Shown here: positions 6,046-11,284 of the stretch, piece after piece
Numbering within the stretch: position 1 is the first letter of the stretch
How the letters are laid out: each line of letters starts with the position of its first letter
Assembly: GCA_944385455.1 (NCBI GenBank)
Contig: CALWXI010000182.1
Span: forward strand, 1 to 11,284
Reading direction: 5' to 3'
DNA: 11,284 nt
Source of the DNA: an uncultured Oscillospiraceae bacterium
Lineage (GTDB): Bacteria > Bacillota > Clostridia > Oscillospirales > Oscillospiraceae
Program-made: the position numbers and the translations under genes
The notes under the pieces: model-generated
The model's database searches: none
What the model was told of the DNA's origin: nothing
Seen by the model: the letters and a program-made list of their open reading frames with translations, nothing else

Positions 6046-7059
6046 CAGGAATCCATCATTCAGATCCAACATCTGAGCAAGACCTTCGGCGGAGGCGACA
6101 GTGCCGTCCGCGCACTGGAGGACATCAATCTGGACATTCACAGGGGCGAAATCTTCGGTATCATCGGCCTCTCCGGCGCAGGGAAGAGCACGCTGGTACG
6201 GTGCATGAACCTGCTGGAGCGCCCCACTGCGGGCAAGGTGATCGTGGACGGAAAGGACATGACTGCCCTTTCGGAAAAGGAGCTGCGGCTGGCCCGGCGG
6301 GACATTACCATGATCTTCCAGAGCTTCAACCTGCTGATGCAGCGCACATGCCTGAAAAACGTGTGCTTCCCCATGGAGCTTTGCGGCATTCCCGCCGCCG
6401 AGGCGAAAAAGCGGGCTGCAGAGCTTCTGGCCCTCGTGGGCCTGGGAGACAAGGCGGACGCCTATCCCGCCCAGCTCTCCGGCGGCCAGAAACAGCGGGT
6501 GGCCATTGCCCGCGCTCTGGCCACAGACCCCAAGGTGCTCCTCTGTGATGAGGCCACCTCCGCTCTGGACCCCACCACCACCGCCTCCATCCTGGAGCTC
6601 TTAAAGGACCTGAACCACCAGCTGGGCGTCACCGTGGTGGTCATCACCCACCAGATGAGCGTCATCGAGGAGATCTGCTCCCGGGTGGCGATTCTGGACG
6701 GGGGCGTGGTGGCGGAGCAGGGAGCCGTGGAGGAGATCTTTTCCCACCCCACTACCGACGCCGCCCGGCGCCTGGTGTATCCCGCCGGCATCAGCGCCCA
6801 GCAGTATCCCGCGGGCACCCATGCCGTGCGGGTGGCCTTCAACGGCGGCACCGCCTATCAGCCTCTCATCGCGTCGCTTGCCATTGACTGCGGCGTAAAG
6901 GTGAACATTCTGGGCGCCGATACCCGCAATATCGACGGCAAGGCCTTCGGCACCATGCTCCTGGGCCTGCCCGACGATCCCAGCGAGGCCGCCAAGGCCC
7001 TGCAATATATCCGGTCTCAGCCGGACGTCACTGCCGAGGAGGTGGAGTATCATGTTTGA
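6043..7059 (+). CDS. metN: Methionine ABC transporter ATP-binding protein
   Basis: This 338-residue ATPase powers uptake of methionine by the MetNIQ importer on the inner face of the membrane. With the GTG start the motifs are: Walker A GLSGAGKST (42-50, Lys48), Q-loop Gln93, signature LSGGQKQR (145-152), Walker B VLLCDEATSALDP (Asp169, Glu170) and switch His203. After about residue 265 comes the NIL (ACT-like) domain, AFNGGTAYQPLIASL...VNILGADTRNIDGKAFGTMLLGL. In the E. coli transporter this domain binds methionine and inhibits transport when the cell is full. Length is normal for MetN. The gene is controlled by the Met T-box upstream and overlaps metI by 8 nt, which suggests coupled translation. 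Confidence 0.96.
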   Translation: MQESIIQIQHLSKTFGGGDSAVRALEDINLDIHRGEIFGIIGLSGAGKSTLVRCMNLLERPTAGKVIVDGKDMTALSEKELRLARRDITMIFQSFNLLMQRTCLKNVCFPMELCGIPAAEAKKRAAELLALVGLGDKADAYPAQLSGGQKQRVAIARALATDPKVLLCDEATSALDPTTTASILELLKDLNHQLGVTVVVITHQMSVIEEICSRVAILDGGVVAEQGAVEEIFSHPTTDAARRLVYPAGISAQQYPAGTHAVRVAFNGGTAYQPLIASLAIDCGVKVNILGADTRNIDGKAFGTMLLGLPDDPSEAAKALQYIRSQPDVTAEEVEYHV

Positions 7060-7741
7060 GGCCATTGCCGCTTTTTGGGCGGATTACGGAAACGTTCTCA
7101 TCGAGGGCACGTGGGAATCCCTGATCATGGTGTTTCTTTCCACGATTCTGGCCTATGTGATCGGCGTACCGCTGGGCGTCGCCCTGATCGTCACCCAGCC
7201 CCAGGGCATCCGGCCCCACAGCGTCCTTTACGGGGTGCTGGGATGGATCGTCAACATCGGCCGCTCTCTGCCCTTCGCCATTTTGCTGGTGGCCATCATG
7301 CCCTACACCCGGCTGCTGGTGGGTACCGCCATCGGCGTCCGGGGCGCCATCCCGCCGCTGGTGATCTCCGCCGCTCCCTTTGTTGCCCGGATGGTGGAGA
7401 CCTCCCTCAGCGAGGTGGACGCCGGTGTGGTGGAGGCCGCACAGTCCATGGGCGCCTCTCCCCTGCAGATCGTCCGGAAAGTATATCTGCCGGAGGCCAT
7501 GCCCTCCCTGGTGCTGGGCGGGGCCATCTCCGTGGTGACCATCCTGGCCTACACCGCCATCGCCGGAATGGTGGGCGCCGGCGGCCTGGGCAGCATCGCC
7601 ATCCAGTACGGCCACAACCGGGGCATCACCTCTTTGATGTGGGTCACGGTGGTCCTGCTCATCATCTTCGTCCAGATCGTCCAGTGGGTGTTCAACTGGT
7701 GGTCCAAGCACATCGACAAGCGGCTGGACCAGTCCAAATAA
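7052..7741 (+). CDS. metI: Methionine ABC transporter permease
   Basis: This 229-residue inner-membrane permease is the channel subunit of MetNIQ (two copies with two MetN). There are about five membrane segments (for example 22-48, 60-83, 95-117, 153-180 and 196-216). The EAA loop that docks into the ATPase is at 128-149 (EAAQSMGASPLQIVRKVYLPEA). The end, GAGGLGSIAIQYGHNRG, and the C-terminal membrane helix are typical of MetI. The ATG at 7052 lies inside the end of metN, with AGGAGG (7037-7042) upstream. Size is normal (about 220). Confidence 0.96.
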   Translation: MFEAIAAFWADYGNVLIEGTWESLIMVFLSTILAYVIGVPLGVALIVTQPQGIRPHSVLYGVLGWIVNIGRSLPFAILLVAIMPYTRLLVGTAIGVRGAIPPLVISAAPFVARMVETSLSEVDAGVVEAAQSMGASPLQIVRKVYLPEAMPSLVLGGAISVVTILAYTAIAGMVGAGGLGSIAIQYGHNRGITSLMWVTVVLLIIFVQIVQWVFNWWSKHIDKRLDQSK

Positions 7742-7792
7742 ATCGTTCGTTTTCATCGTTTGTCTCTTGGAATTCCGGCAAGCGTTTGAAAT

Positions 7793-7804
7793 AAGATGCA
7801 TCTT
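7793..7804. repeat. 12-bp palindrome between metI and metQ
   Basis: AAGATGCATCTT is a perfect palindrome in the 91-nt metI-metQ gap. GCAAG (7778-7782) can alternatively pair with CTTGC (7802-7806). The gap has no T-tract terminator. A weak TTGAAA (7786-7791) lies nearby, but without a good -10. It might be a processing or stability element favouring metQ message; nothing proves this. Confidence 0.4.
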
Positions 7805-7832
7805 GCAAATTCAGTATTGGAGGAAAAGAACC

Positions 7833-8672
7833 ATGTGTAAGAAGCTGCTGGCCCTGCTGCTGGGCCTGACTCTGTGCCTCTCCCTTGCCGCCTGCGGCGG
7901 TGAGAAGGAAGAGACCCCCGCTGAGGAGACGCCTTCCGGCGACTCTGCCGAAAGCGTCACGCTGACGGTGGCCGCCTCCCCCACTCCTCATGCCGTGATC
8001 CTGGAGGCCTGCGTGCCTCTGCTGGCGGAGCAGGGCATCGAATTGGTGATCAATCAGTATGATGACTATGTTGTCCCCAACACCGCTGTGGAGGACGGCG
8101 ATGAGGACGCCAACTATTTCCAGCATCTGCCCTATCTGGAGGAATTCAACGAGACCCGCGGCACCCATCTGGTGGATGTGGCCGGCGTCCACATCGAACC
8201 CATGGGCATCTATGCCGGCCGCGTGGAGTCCCTGGAGGATCTGCCCGACGGCGCCGTGATCGGCGTGCCCAACGATCCCACCAACGAAGGCCGCGCCCTG
8301 CTGCTGCTGGAAGCCCAGGGCCTCATCAAGCTGGACGACAGCTCCAACCTCTCCGCCACCCCCAACAACATCGTGGAGAATCCCAAGAATCTGCAGTTCG
8401 AAGAAATCGAAGCCCAGACGCTGCCCAGCTCCCGCCCCGACCTGGATTTGGCCGTCATCAACTCCAACTATGCCCTGGGCGCCGGCCTGAACCCCACCAC
8501 CGACGCGCTGGCCATCGAGTCCGCCGATTCCCCCTATGTCAACGTCCTGGTCGTGAAGGAAGGCAATGAAGACAATGCCGCGATCCAGGCCCTGGTGGAG
8601 GCCCTGCACTCCGACACCATCCGCACTTTCATTGAAGAGACCTTTGACGGTGCTGTGGTCCCCGCGTTCTGA
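7833..8672 (+). CDS. metQ: Methionine-binding lipoprotein (NlpA/MetQ family)
   Basis: This 279-residue lipid-anchored substrate-binding protein delivers methionine to MetNI outside the membrane. The signal peptide MCKKLLALLLGLTLCLSLAA ends in lipobox LAAC with Cys21 as the lipid site. A Glu-rich tether follows (about 22-42). MetQ family marks are VAASPTPHAVILE (about 47-58), ANYFQHLPYL (93-102), VHIEPMGIYAGR (119-130), GVPNDPTNEGRAL (144-156) and LDLAVINSNYALGAGL in the C-terminal half. The ATG at 7833 has GGAGG (7819-7823) 9 nt upstream. The frame is open back to 7767, but that stretch has no RBS and would hide the signal peptide. It is the last gene of the T-box-controlled operon, closed by a strong terminator. 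Confidence 0.96.
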   Translation: MCKKLLALLLGLTLCLSLAACGGEKEETPAEETPSGDSAESVTLTVAASPTPHAVILEACVPLLAEQGIELVINQYDDYVVPNTAVEDGDEDANYFQHLPYLEEFNETRGTHLVDVAGVHIEPMGIYAGRVESLEDLPDGAVIGVPNDPTNEGRALLLLEAQGLIKLDDSSNLSATPNNIVENPKNLQFEEIEAQTLPSSRPDLDLAVINSNYALGAGLNPTTDALAIESADSPYVNVLVVKEGNEDNAAIQALVEALHSDTIRTFIEETFDGAVVPAF

Positions 8673-8685
8673 TTTTTCCGCCCCA

Positions 8686-8724
8686 GAAGACTCCCGGTCG
8701 AAATGACCGGGAGCCTTCTTTTTT
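8686..8724 (+). terminator. Terminator of the metNIQ operon
   Basis: GAAG-A-CTCCCGGTC (8686-8699) pairs with GACCGGGAG-C-CTTC (8705-8718): 9 bp, one A-C mismatch, then 4 bp, with loop GAAAT and six T (8719-8724). It starts 14 nt after the metQ stop. Confidence 0.93.
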
Positions 8725-8780
8725 CAGAGCAATCTTTGTGCACTTTTCCGCTAAAATAAGTGGCTTTTCCGTCAAGAGCG

Positions 8781-8789
8781 TGCTAGAAT
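8781..8789 (+). promoter_or_regulatory. Extended -10 promoter for the MATE gene
   Basis: TGC-TAGAAT (8781-8789) is a good extended -10, but the matching -35 position (around 8761-8766, TGGCTT) is poor. The predicted start near 8796 gives a leader of about 62 nt. The octamer CTTTTCCG occurs twice just upstream (8743-8750 and 8764-8771), 21 bp apart, about two helical turns. These could be activator sites or chance. Confidence 0.5.
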
Positions 8790-8805
8790 GATTCCTGCTG
8801 AAATG

Positions 8806-8835
8806 GTCCGGTTCTGCGGACATCCGCACCCGGAC
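8806..8835 (+). promoter_or_regulatory. Leader hairpin before the MATE gene
   Basis: GTCCGG (8806-8811) and TGCGGA (8815-8820) pair with TCCGCA (8823-8828) and CCGGAC (8830-8835), giving 12 pairs broken by a TTC/C internal loop, with a 2-nt CA turn. There is no T-run, so it is not a standard terminator. It lies between the predicted start and the RBS (AAGGAGG, 8842-8848). It may be a dyad operator, an mRNA stability element or a post-transcriptional control site. Confidence 0.5.
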
Positions 8836-8857
8836 ATCAACAAGGAGGCTTTTCAAC

Positions 8858-10231
8858 ATGGCGCGGCATCCGGCCAGTTCCTATGAGATCGATATGTGCA
8901 GCGGCAGCATCCTACCAAAGCTTTTGCAGTTCGCGCTGCCGCTGATGTGCTCCAGCATCCTGCAGCTTTTGTTCAACGCGGCGGACATCATCGTGGTGGG
9001 CCGCTTTGCCGGCGACAATTCCCTGGCGGCGGTGGGCTCCAACGCTTCTATCATCGCGCTGCTGACCAACCTCTTCATCGGCCTCTCCGTGGGCGCAAAT
9101 ATTTTGGCGGCTCGCTTTTTCGGTGCCAACGACCGGGAAGGAATGCGGCAAACCGTGCACACCGCCATGCTGCTGAGCCTTGTCAGCGGAGCACTTCTGG
9201 CTGTGGCCGGCGCCTGCGGCGCCAAAACCATTCTCGCCTGGATGCAGTCTCCGCCGGAGGTGCTGGACCTGGCGGCGCTGTACCTGCGAATCTATTTTCT
9301 GGGCATGCCCGCAACCATGCTCTATAACTTCGGCGCGGCACTGCTGCGGGCCATGGGCGATACCCGCCGGCCGCTGTATTTCCTTTTCACCGCCGGCATT
9401 GTAAACATCGTCCTGAACCTCTTTTTCGTCATCGTCTGTCAGCTGGATGTGGCCGGCGTGGCCTTGGCCACTGTCATTTCCCAGTGCATCTCCGCAGCCT
9501 TGGTGGTGGCGTGCATGATGCGTGAGGAAGGTCCCGTCCATCTGGAGCTGCGGCAGCTGCGGATCTGGCCCCAGCGCCTCAAGCAGATCCTGCAGACGGG
9601 CATCCCCGCCGGACTGCAGGGCGTATTGTTTGCCCTGTCCAACGTGGTAATCCAGTCCAGCATCAATTCCTTCGGCAGCACCATTGTGGCCGGAAATGCA
9701 GCGGCTTCCAATATTGAAAATTTTGTTTATGTCTCTTTGAACGCGTTCTATCAGGCCAATATCTCCTTTACCAGCCAGAATTTAGGAGCCGGACAGGTGG
9801 AACGGATCCCCAAGATCCTGCACCGGGCGCAGCTGTGCTCCGCCTCCGTGGGATTGGTCCTGGGCGGACTGGTCTCCCTGTTCGGCACACAGCTGCTGAG
9901 CATCTATTCCGACAGTCCAGATGTCATCGCAGCCGGCATGAACCGCATCCTCATCGTCTGCACCACCTATGCCCTCTGCGGATTGATGGATGTCACCGTG
10001 GGCACGCTCCGCGGCATCGGCTATTCTGTCATGCCCATGCTGGTGACCCTCATCGGTGCATGCGGCCTGCGGCTGGCCATCGTCGCGACCCTCTTCCAGA
10101 TCCCCTCGTTCCACACGGTCCAGACGGTATATTGGTCGTATCCCATTTCCTGGGCCATCACTTTCGCGGCCCATATGATCTGCTACTTCTGGGCCATCCA
10201 GCGGGTAACCCGGCATATGCAGGGCGTTTGA
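8858..10231 (+). CDS. MATE family efflux transporter
   Basis: This 457-residue membrane protein of the multidrug and toxic compound extrusion family has about twelve membrane helices in two homologous MatE halves (roughly 20-185 and 240-405). Family marks include the N-terminal IDMCSGSILPKLLQFALPLMCSSILQLLFNAADIIVVGRFAG, LLRAMGDTRRPLYFL in the first half, and the second-half start TGIPAGLQGVLFALSNVVIQSSIN. Such carriers export cationic compounds in exchange for Na+ or H+; the substrate cannot be read from sequence. The N-terminal IDM.SGSI pattern is common in clostridial MATE proteins. AAGGAGG lies 9 nt before the ATG. The gene is alone in its unit, with its own extended -10 promoter and a leader hairpin. 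Confidence 0.94.
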   Translation: MARHPASSYEIDMCSGSILPKLLQFALPLMCSSILQLLFNAADIIVVGRFAGDNSLAAVGSNASIIALLTNLFIGLSVGANILAARFFGANDREGMRQTVHTAMLLSLVSGALLAVAGACGAKTILAWMQSPPEVLDLAALYLRIYFLGMPATMLYNFGAALLRAMGDTRRPLYFLFTAGIVNIVLNLFFVIVCQLDVAGVALATVISQCISAALVVACMMREEGPVHLELRQLRIWPQRLKQILQTGIPAGLQGVLFALSNVVIQSSINSFGSTIVAGNAAASNIENFVYVSLNAFYQANISFTSQNLGAGQVERIPKILHRAQLCSASVGLVLGGLVSLFGTQLLSIYSDSPDVIAAGMNRILIVCTTYALCGLMDVTVGTLRGIGYSVMPMLVTLIGACGLRLAIVATLFQIPSFHTVQTVYWSYPISWAITFAAHMICYFWAIQRVTRHMQGV

Positions 10232-10242
10232 ATCCATAAAGG

Positions 10243-10283
10243 AAACAGCGGACGCGGCAGTCAGCCGTGTCCGCTGTTTTCTT
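10243..10283. terminator. Bidirectional terminator between the MATE gene and vanW, overlapping the vanW coding end
   Basis: AAACAGCGGAC-G-CGGC (10243-10258) pairs with GCCG-T-GTCCGCTGTTT (10264-10279), 16 pairs including one G-U, with loop AGTCA. TTTTCTTG follows on the plus strand; on the minus strand the stem ends GTTT and CCTTT follows. The vanW TGA (10261-10263, minus) sits in the loop. The right arm encodes the last VanW residues (about ENSGHG). Confidence 0.88.
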
Positions 10284-11100
10284 GCTCCGGCAGAAGAGGA
10301 CTGTACATCATGATGGCGTCGTTGGTGAAAAGCGCCTCCTCCCGCAGCAATGCACCACTCAAATCCCACACCCGGCGGCACAGACGGTTGTGGCGGATAT
10401 AACCACCCCAGGAAGCCTGCCGGATGCAGGCATCCCGCTCCACGATCTCATAGCGCACCGTCGGAGTCCGCATGGCTCGCCAGCAGCCCTCCAGAAGGGT
10501 CTCCCCCACCTGCAGACACAGCTGAAAATCCTGGTCCGTGTCATTGCGGATCATCAGATCCCGGTGCGGATAGGCGCAGGTAGCGCCGCTGCCGAAGGGC
10601 TGCGTACGGTTGCTGTCCGGAAACACATCATGGGAATGGCGGTAGCGTTCCACCACTGTCAGCGGCGTGTGCAGGGTCATCCAGAAGATCAGATTGGACA
10701 GCTGACACAGTCCGCCTCCCACATCGCTGCCGATCCGGCCCAGGAACAGCACCATCCCCTCTTGATATCCTTTAGCACAGCTGGGCTTTCCGATGAGACG
10801 CCAATAACTGAAGGTCTCCCCGGGATGCAGCACCACACCGTCCAGCTTGGCCACCGCCAGCCGCAGGTTCACAATCTTATTCCGCTGCCACTCCATCTCC
10901 TCCCCCCGCAGATGCCGCATCAGCGGAGTAGCATGGGAGCACTGCACCTCGGGAAGAAGCTCTGCACAGCGCTCCTTTGCCCAGAGAAAACGGGGAGAAC
11001 ACCAGAGCAGATACCGCCTTCCGGCATAGTAAGCCCGTCCCAGCCGCAATCGCAGCCAGCTGCGGCGAAGGGGCGGCTGCAGCTCCCGATACGTCCCCAT
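10261..11100 (-). CDS. VanW family protein
   Basis: This 279-residue VanW-family (Pfam VanW) protein carries the family core: GETFSYWRLIGKPSCAKGYQEG (94-115), GGGLCQLSNLIFWMTLHTPLTVVERYRHSHDVFPD (128-162) and RTQPFGSGATCAYPHRDLMIRNDT (165-188). VanW is named for an accessory gene of VanB-type vancomycin-resistance clusters; its biochemical role is unknown. The N-terminal 40 residues are Arg-rich and show no signal peptide. No vanS/R/Y/H/B/X genes lie nearby, so nothing indicates glycopeptide resistance. The start at 11100 is chosen because AAAGGGGAG is 6 nt upstream. An ATG two codons earlier abuts the SD, and the longer open frame reaches into the 5S gene. The gene lies directly downstream of an rRNA operon terminator. 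Confidence 0.92.
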   Translation of the reverse strand: MGTYRELQPPLRRSWLRLRLGRAYYAGRRYLLWCSPRFLWAKERCAELLPEVQCSHATPLMRHLRGEEMEWQRNKIVNLRLAVAKLDGVVLHPGETFSYWRLIGKPSCAKGYQEGMVLFLGRIGSDVGGGLCQLSNLIFWMTLHTPLTVVERYRHSHDVFPDSNRTQPFGSGATCAYPHRDLMIRNDTDQDFQLCLQVGETLLEGCWRAMRTPTVRYEIVERDACIRQASWGGYIRHNRLCRRVWDLSGALLREEALFTNDAIMMYSPLLPEQENSGHG

Positions 11101-11115
11101 ATCCATCTCCCCTTT
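11101..11115 (-). promoter_or_regulatory. Ribosome binding site that sets the vanW start
   Basis: On the minus strand AAAGGGGAG is followed directly by ATG GAT ATG. Only the second ATG (11100-11098) has a workable 6-nt spacing, giving MGTYREL as the N-terminus. Confidence 0.7.
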
Positions 11116-11119
11116 CAAG

Positions 11120-11156
11120 AGGATTCTAGCAAGCCGCTCACAAAGAAATCCTCTCA
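11120..11156 (-). promoter_or_regulatory. vanW promoter (extended -10) inside an inverted repeat
   Basis: The minus strand has TGC-TAGAAT (the -10 occupies plus positions 11130-11125), with no convincing -35 at 16-18 bp. Perfect 8-bp half-sites AGAGGATT (11120-11127) and AATCCTCT (11149-11156) flank this region with 21 bp between, and one half overlaps the -10. This could be an operator. As the predicted start is near 11118, the repeat would not be in the message from this promoter. Confidence 0.5.
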
Positions 11157-11166
11157 AAAGCGTAAC

Positions 11167-11198
11167 AAAAAAAGCGAGACAGTCAAAGACTGTCTCGC
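11167..11198 (-). terminator. rRNA operon terminator after 5S
   Basis: GCGAGACAGTC (11174-11184) and GACTGTCTCGC (11188-11198) form a perfect 11-bp stem with a 3-nt loop. Seven A on the plus strand (11167-11173) give a U7 tract on the minus strand. It follows the 5S 3' end by only a few nt. Confidence 0.93.
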
Positions 11199-11201
11199 CT
11201 T

Positions 11202-11284
11202 GTGTTGGCACTACCTATCTTCCCGGGCCGTCGCCAGCCAAGTATTGTGGGCAGAAACGAGCTTAACTACCGTGTTCGGAATGG
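11202..11284 (-). rRNA. rrf: 5S ribosomal RNA, 3' part (5' end beyond the window)
   Basis: The reverse complement reads CCGAACACGGTAGTTAAG, then CTCGTTTCTGCCCACAATAC, TTGGCTGGCGACGGCCCGGG and AAGATAGGTAGTGCCAAC, the typical loop B/C, helix IV/V and 3' strand of bacterial 5S rRNA. About 80 of some 117 nt are present. The exact mature 3' end (about 11202-11206) is estimated. It implies a 16S-23S-5S operon to the right, transcribed toward vanW. Confidence 0.95.

Noticed and set aside
7028..8609. Two long minus-strand frames (7028-7801 and 7692-8609) antisense to metI and metQ
   Set aside because: Both are biased shadow translations over well-recognised transporter genes. Neither has recognisable domains or start signals.
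3359..10231. A joint methionine catabolism/uptake/export system made of the PLP lyase, metNIQ and the MATE transporter
   Set aside because: Each has its own promoter and terminator, popT intervenes on the other strand, and the true substrates of the lyase-family and MATE proteins are unknown. Nearness alone does not support a system.
10261..11100. A vancomycin-resistance cluster, suggested by vanW
   Set aside because: No ligase, dehydrogenase, dipeptidase or two-component genes are adjacent. VanW-family proteins are common outside resistance clusters.
11101..11211. Longer VanW N-terminus starting at 11211
   Set aside because: The extra 37 codons run through the 5S gene end, the rRNA terminator and the vanW promoter. 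The SD supports 11100.
1..11284. CRISPR array, insertion sequence, prophage or attachment site
   Set aside because: No regularly spaced repeats, transposase or integrase signatures, or tRNA-flanking duplications were seen. All genes have similar composition.

Overview
The window looks like ordinary chromosome from a fairly GC-rich Gram-positive anaerobe of the Clostridia. An Oscillospiraceae-type gut bacterium (the Flavonifractor/Oscillibacter/Lawsonibacter neighbourhood) is the best guess. That placement is inference, based on strong AGGAGG-type ribosome binding sites, a T-box riboswitch, an IreB-family gene, NlpC/P60 and lipoprotein signals typical of Firmicutes, and codons rich in GCC, CTG and GGC between AT-rich intergenic gaps. 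No phage, insertion sequence, CRISPR array or plasmid feature was seen.

Layout, left to right. The 3' part of pheT (phenylalanyl-tRNA synthetase beta chain) enters from the left edge. A strong promoter then drives a single-gene ireB unit that ends in a long hairpin terminator. A second strong promoter drives a conserved 102-residue protein of unknown function, followed by a secreted two-SH3b NlpC/P60 cell-wall hydrolase and a terminator. A third promoter, touching that terminator, drives a PLP-dependent methionine gamma-lyase-family enzyme. That gene converges with a DUF368/PopT-type polyprenyl-phosphate transporter on the minus strand, and the two share a hairpin overlapping both stop codons. 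Divergent from popT is a complete methionine uptake operon, metN-metI-metQ, preceded by a T-box riboswitch whose specifier reads AUG. After its terminator comes a MATE-family efflux transporter with a hairpin in its leader. This converges with a VanW-family gene on the minus strand, and one arm of the terminator between them is the VanW coding end. VanW lies just downstream of an rRNA operon whose 5S rRNA end and terminator close the window.

How the genes relate. Apart from the metNIQ operon, the genes are mostly short independent units, nearly all with their own promoter and terminator. Three products touch the cell envelope (NlpC/P60 hydrolase, PopT-like lipid carrier transporter, VanW) and IreB is linked to PASTA-kinase signalling, but nothing shows that they form one system. 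Methionine appears twice: as the substrate of the T-box-controlled importer and, by family name only, for the PLP lyase. I found no convincing undescribed multi-gene system. The most useful points are the methionine T-box assignment, the unknown 102-residue protein paired with a wall hydrolase, the solitary ireB and vanW genes, and the two compact convergent terminators.
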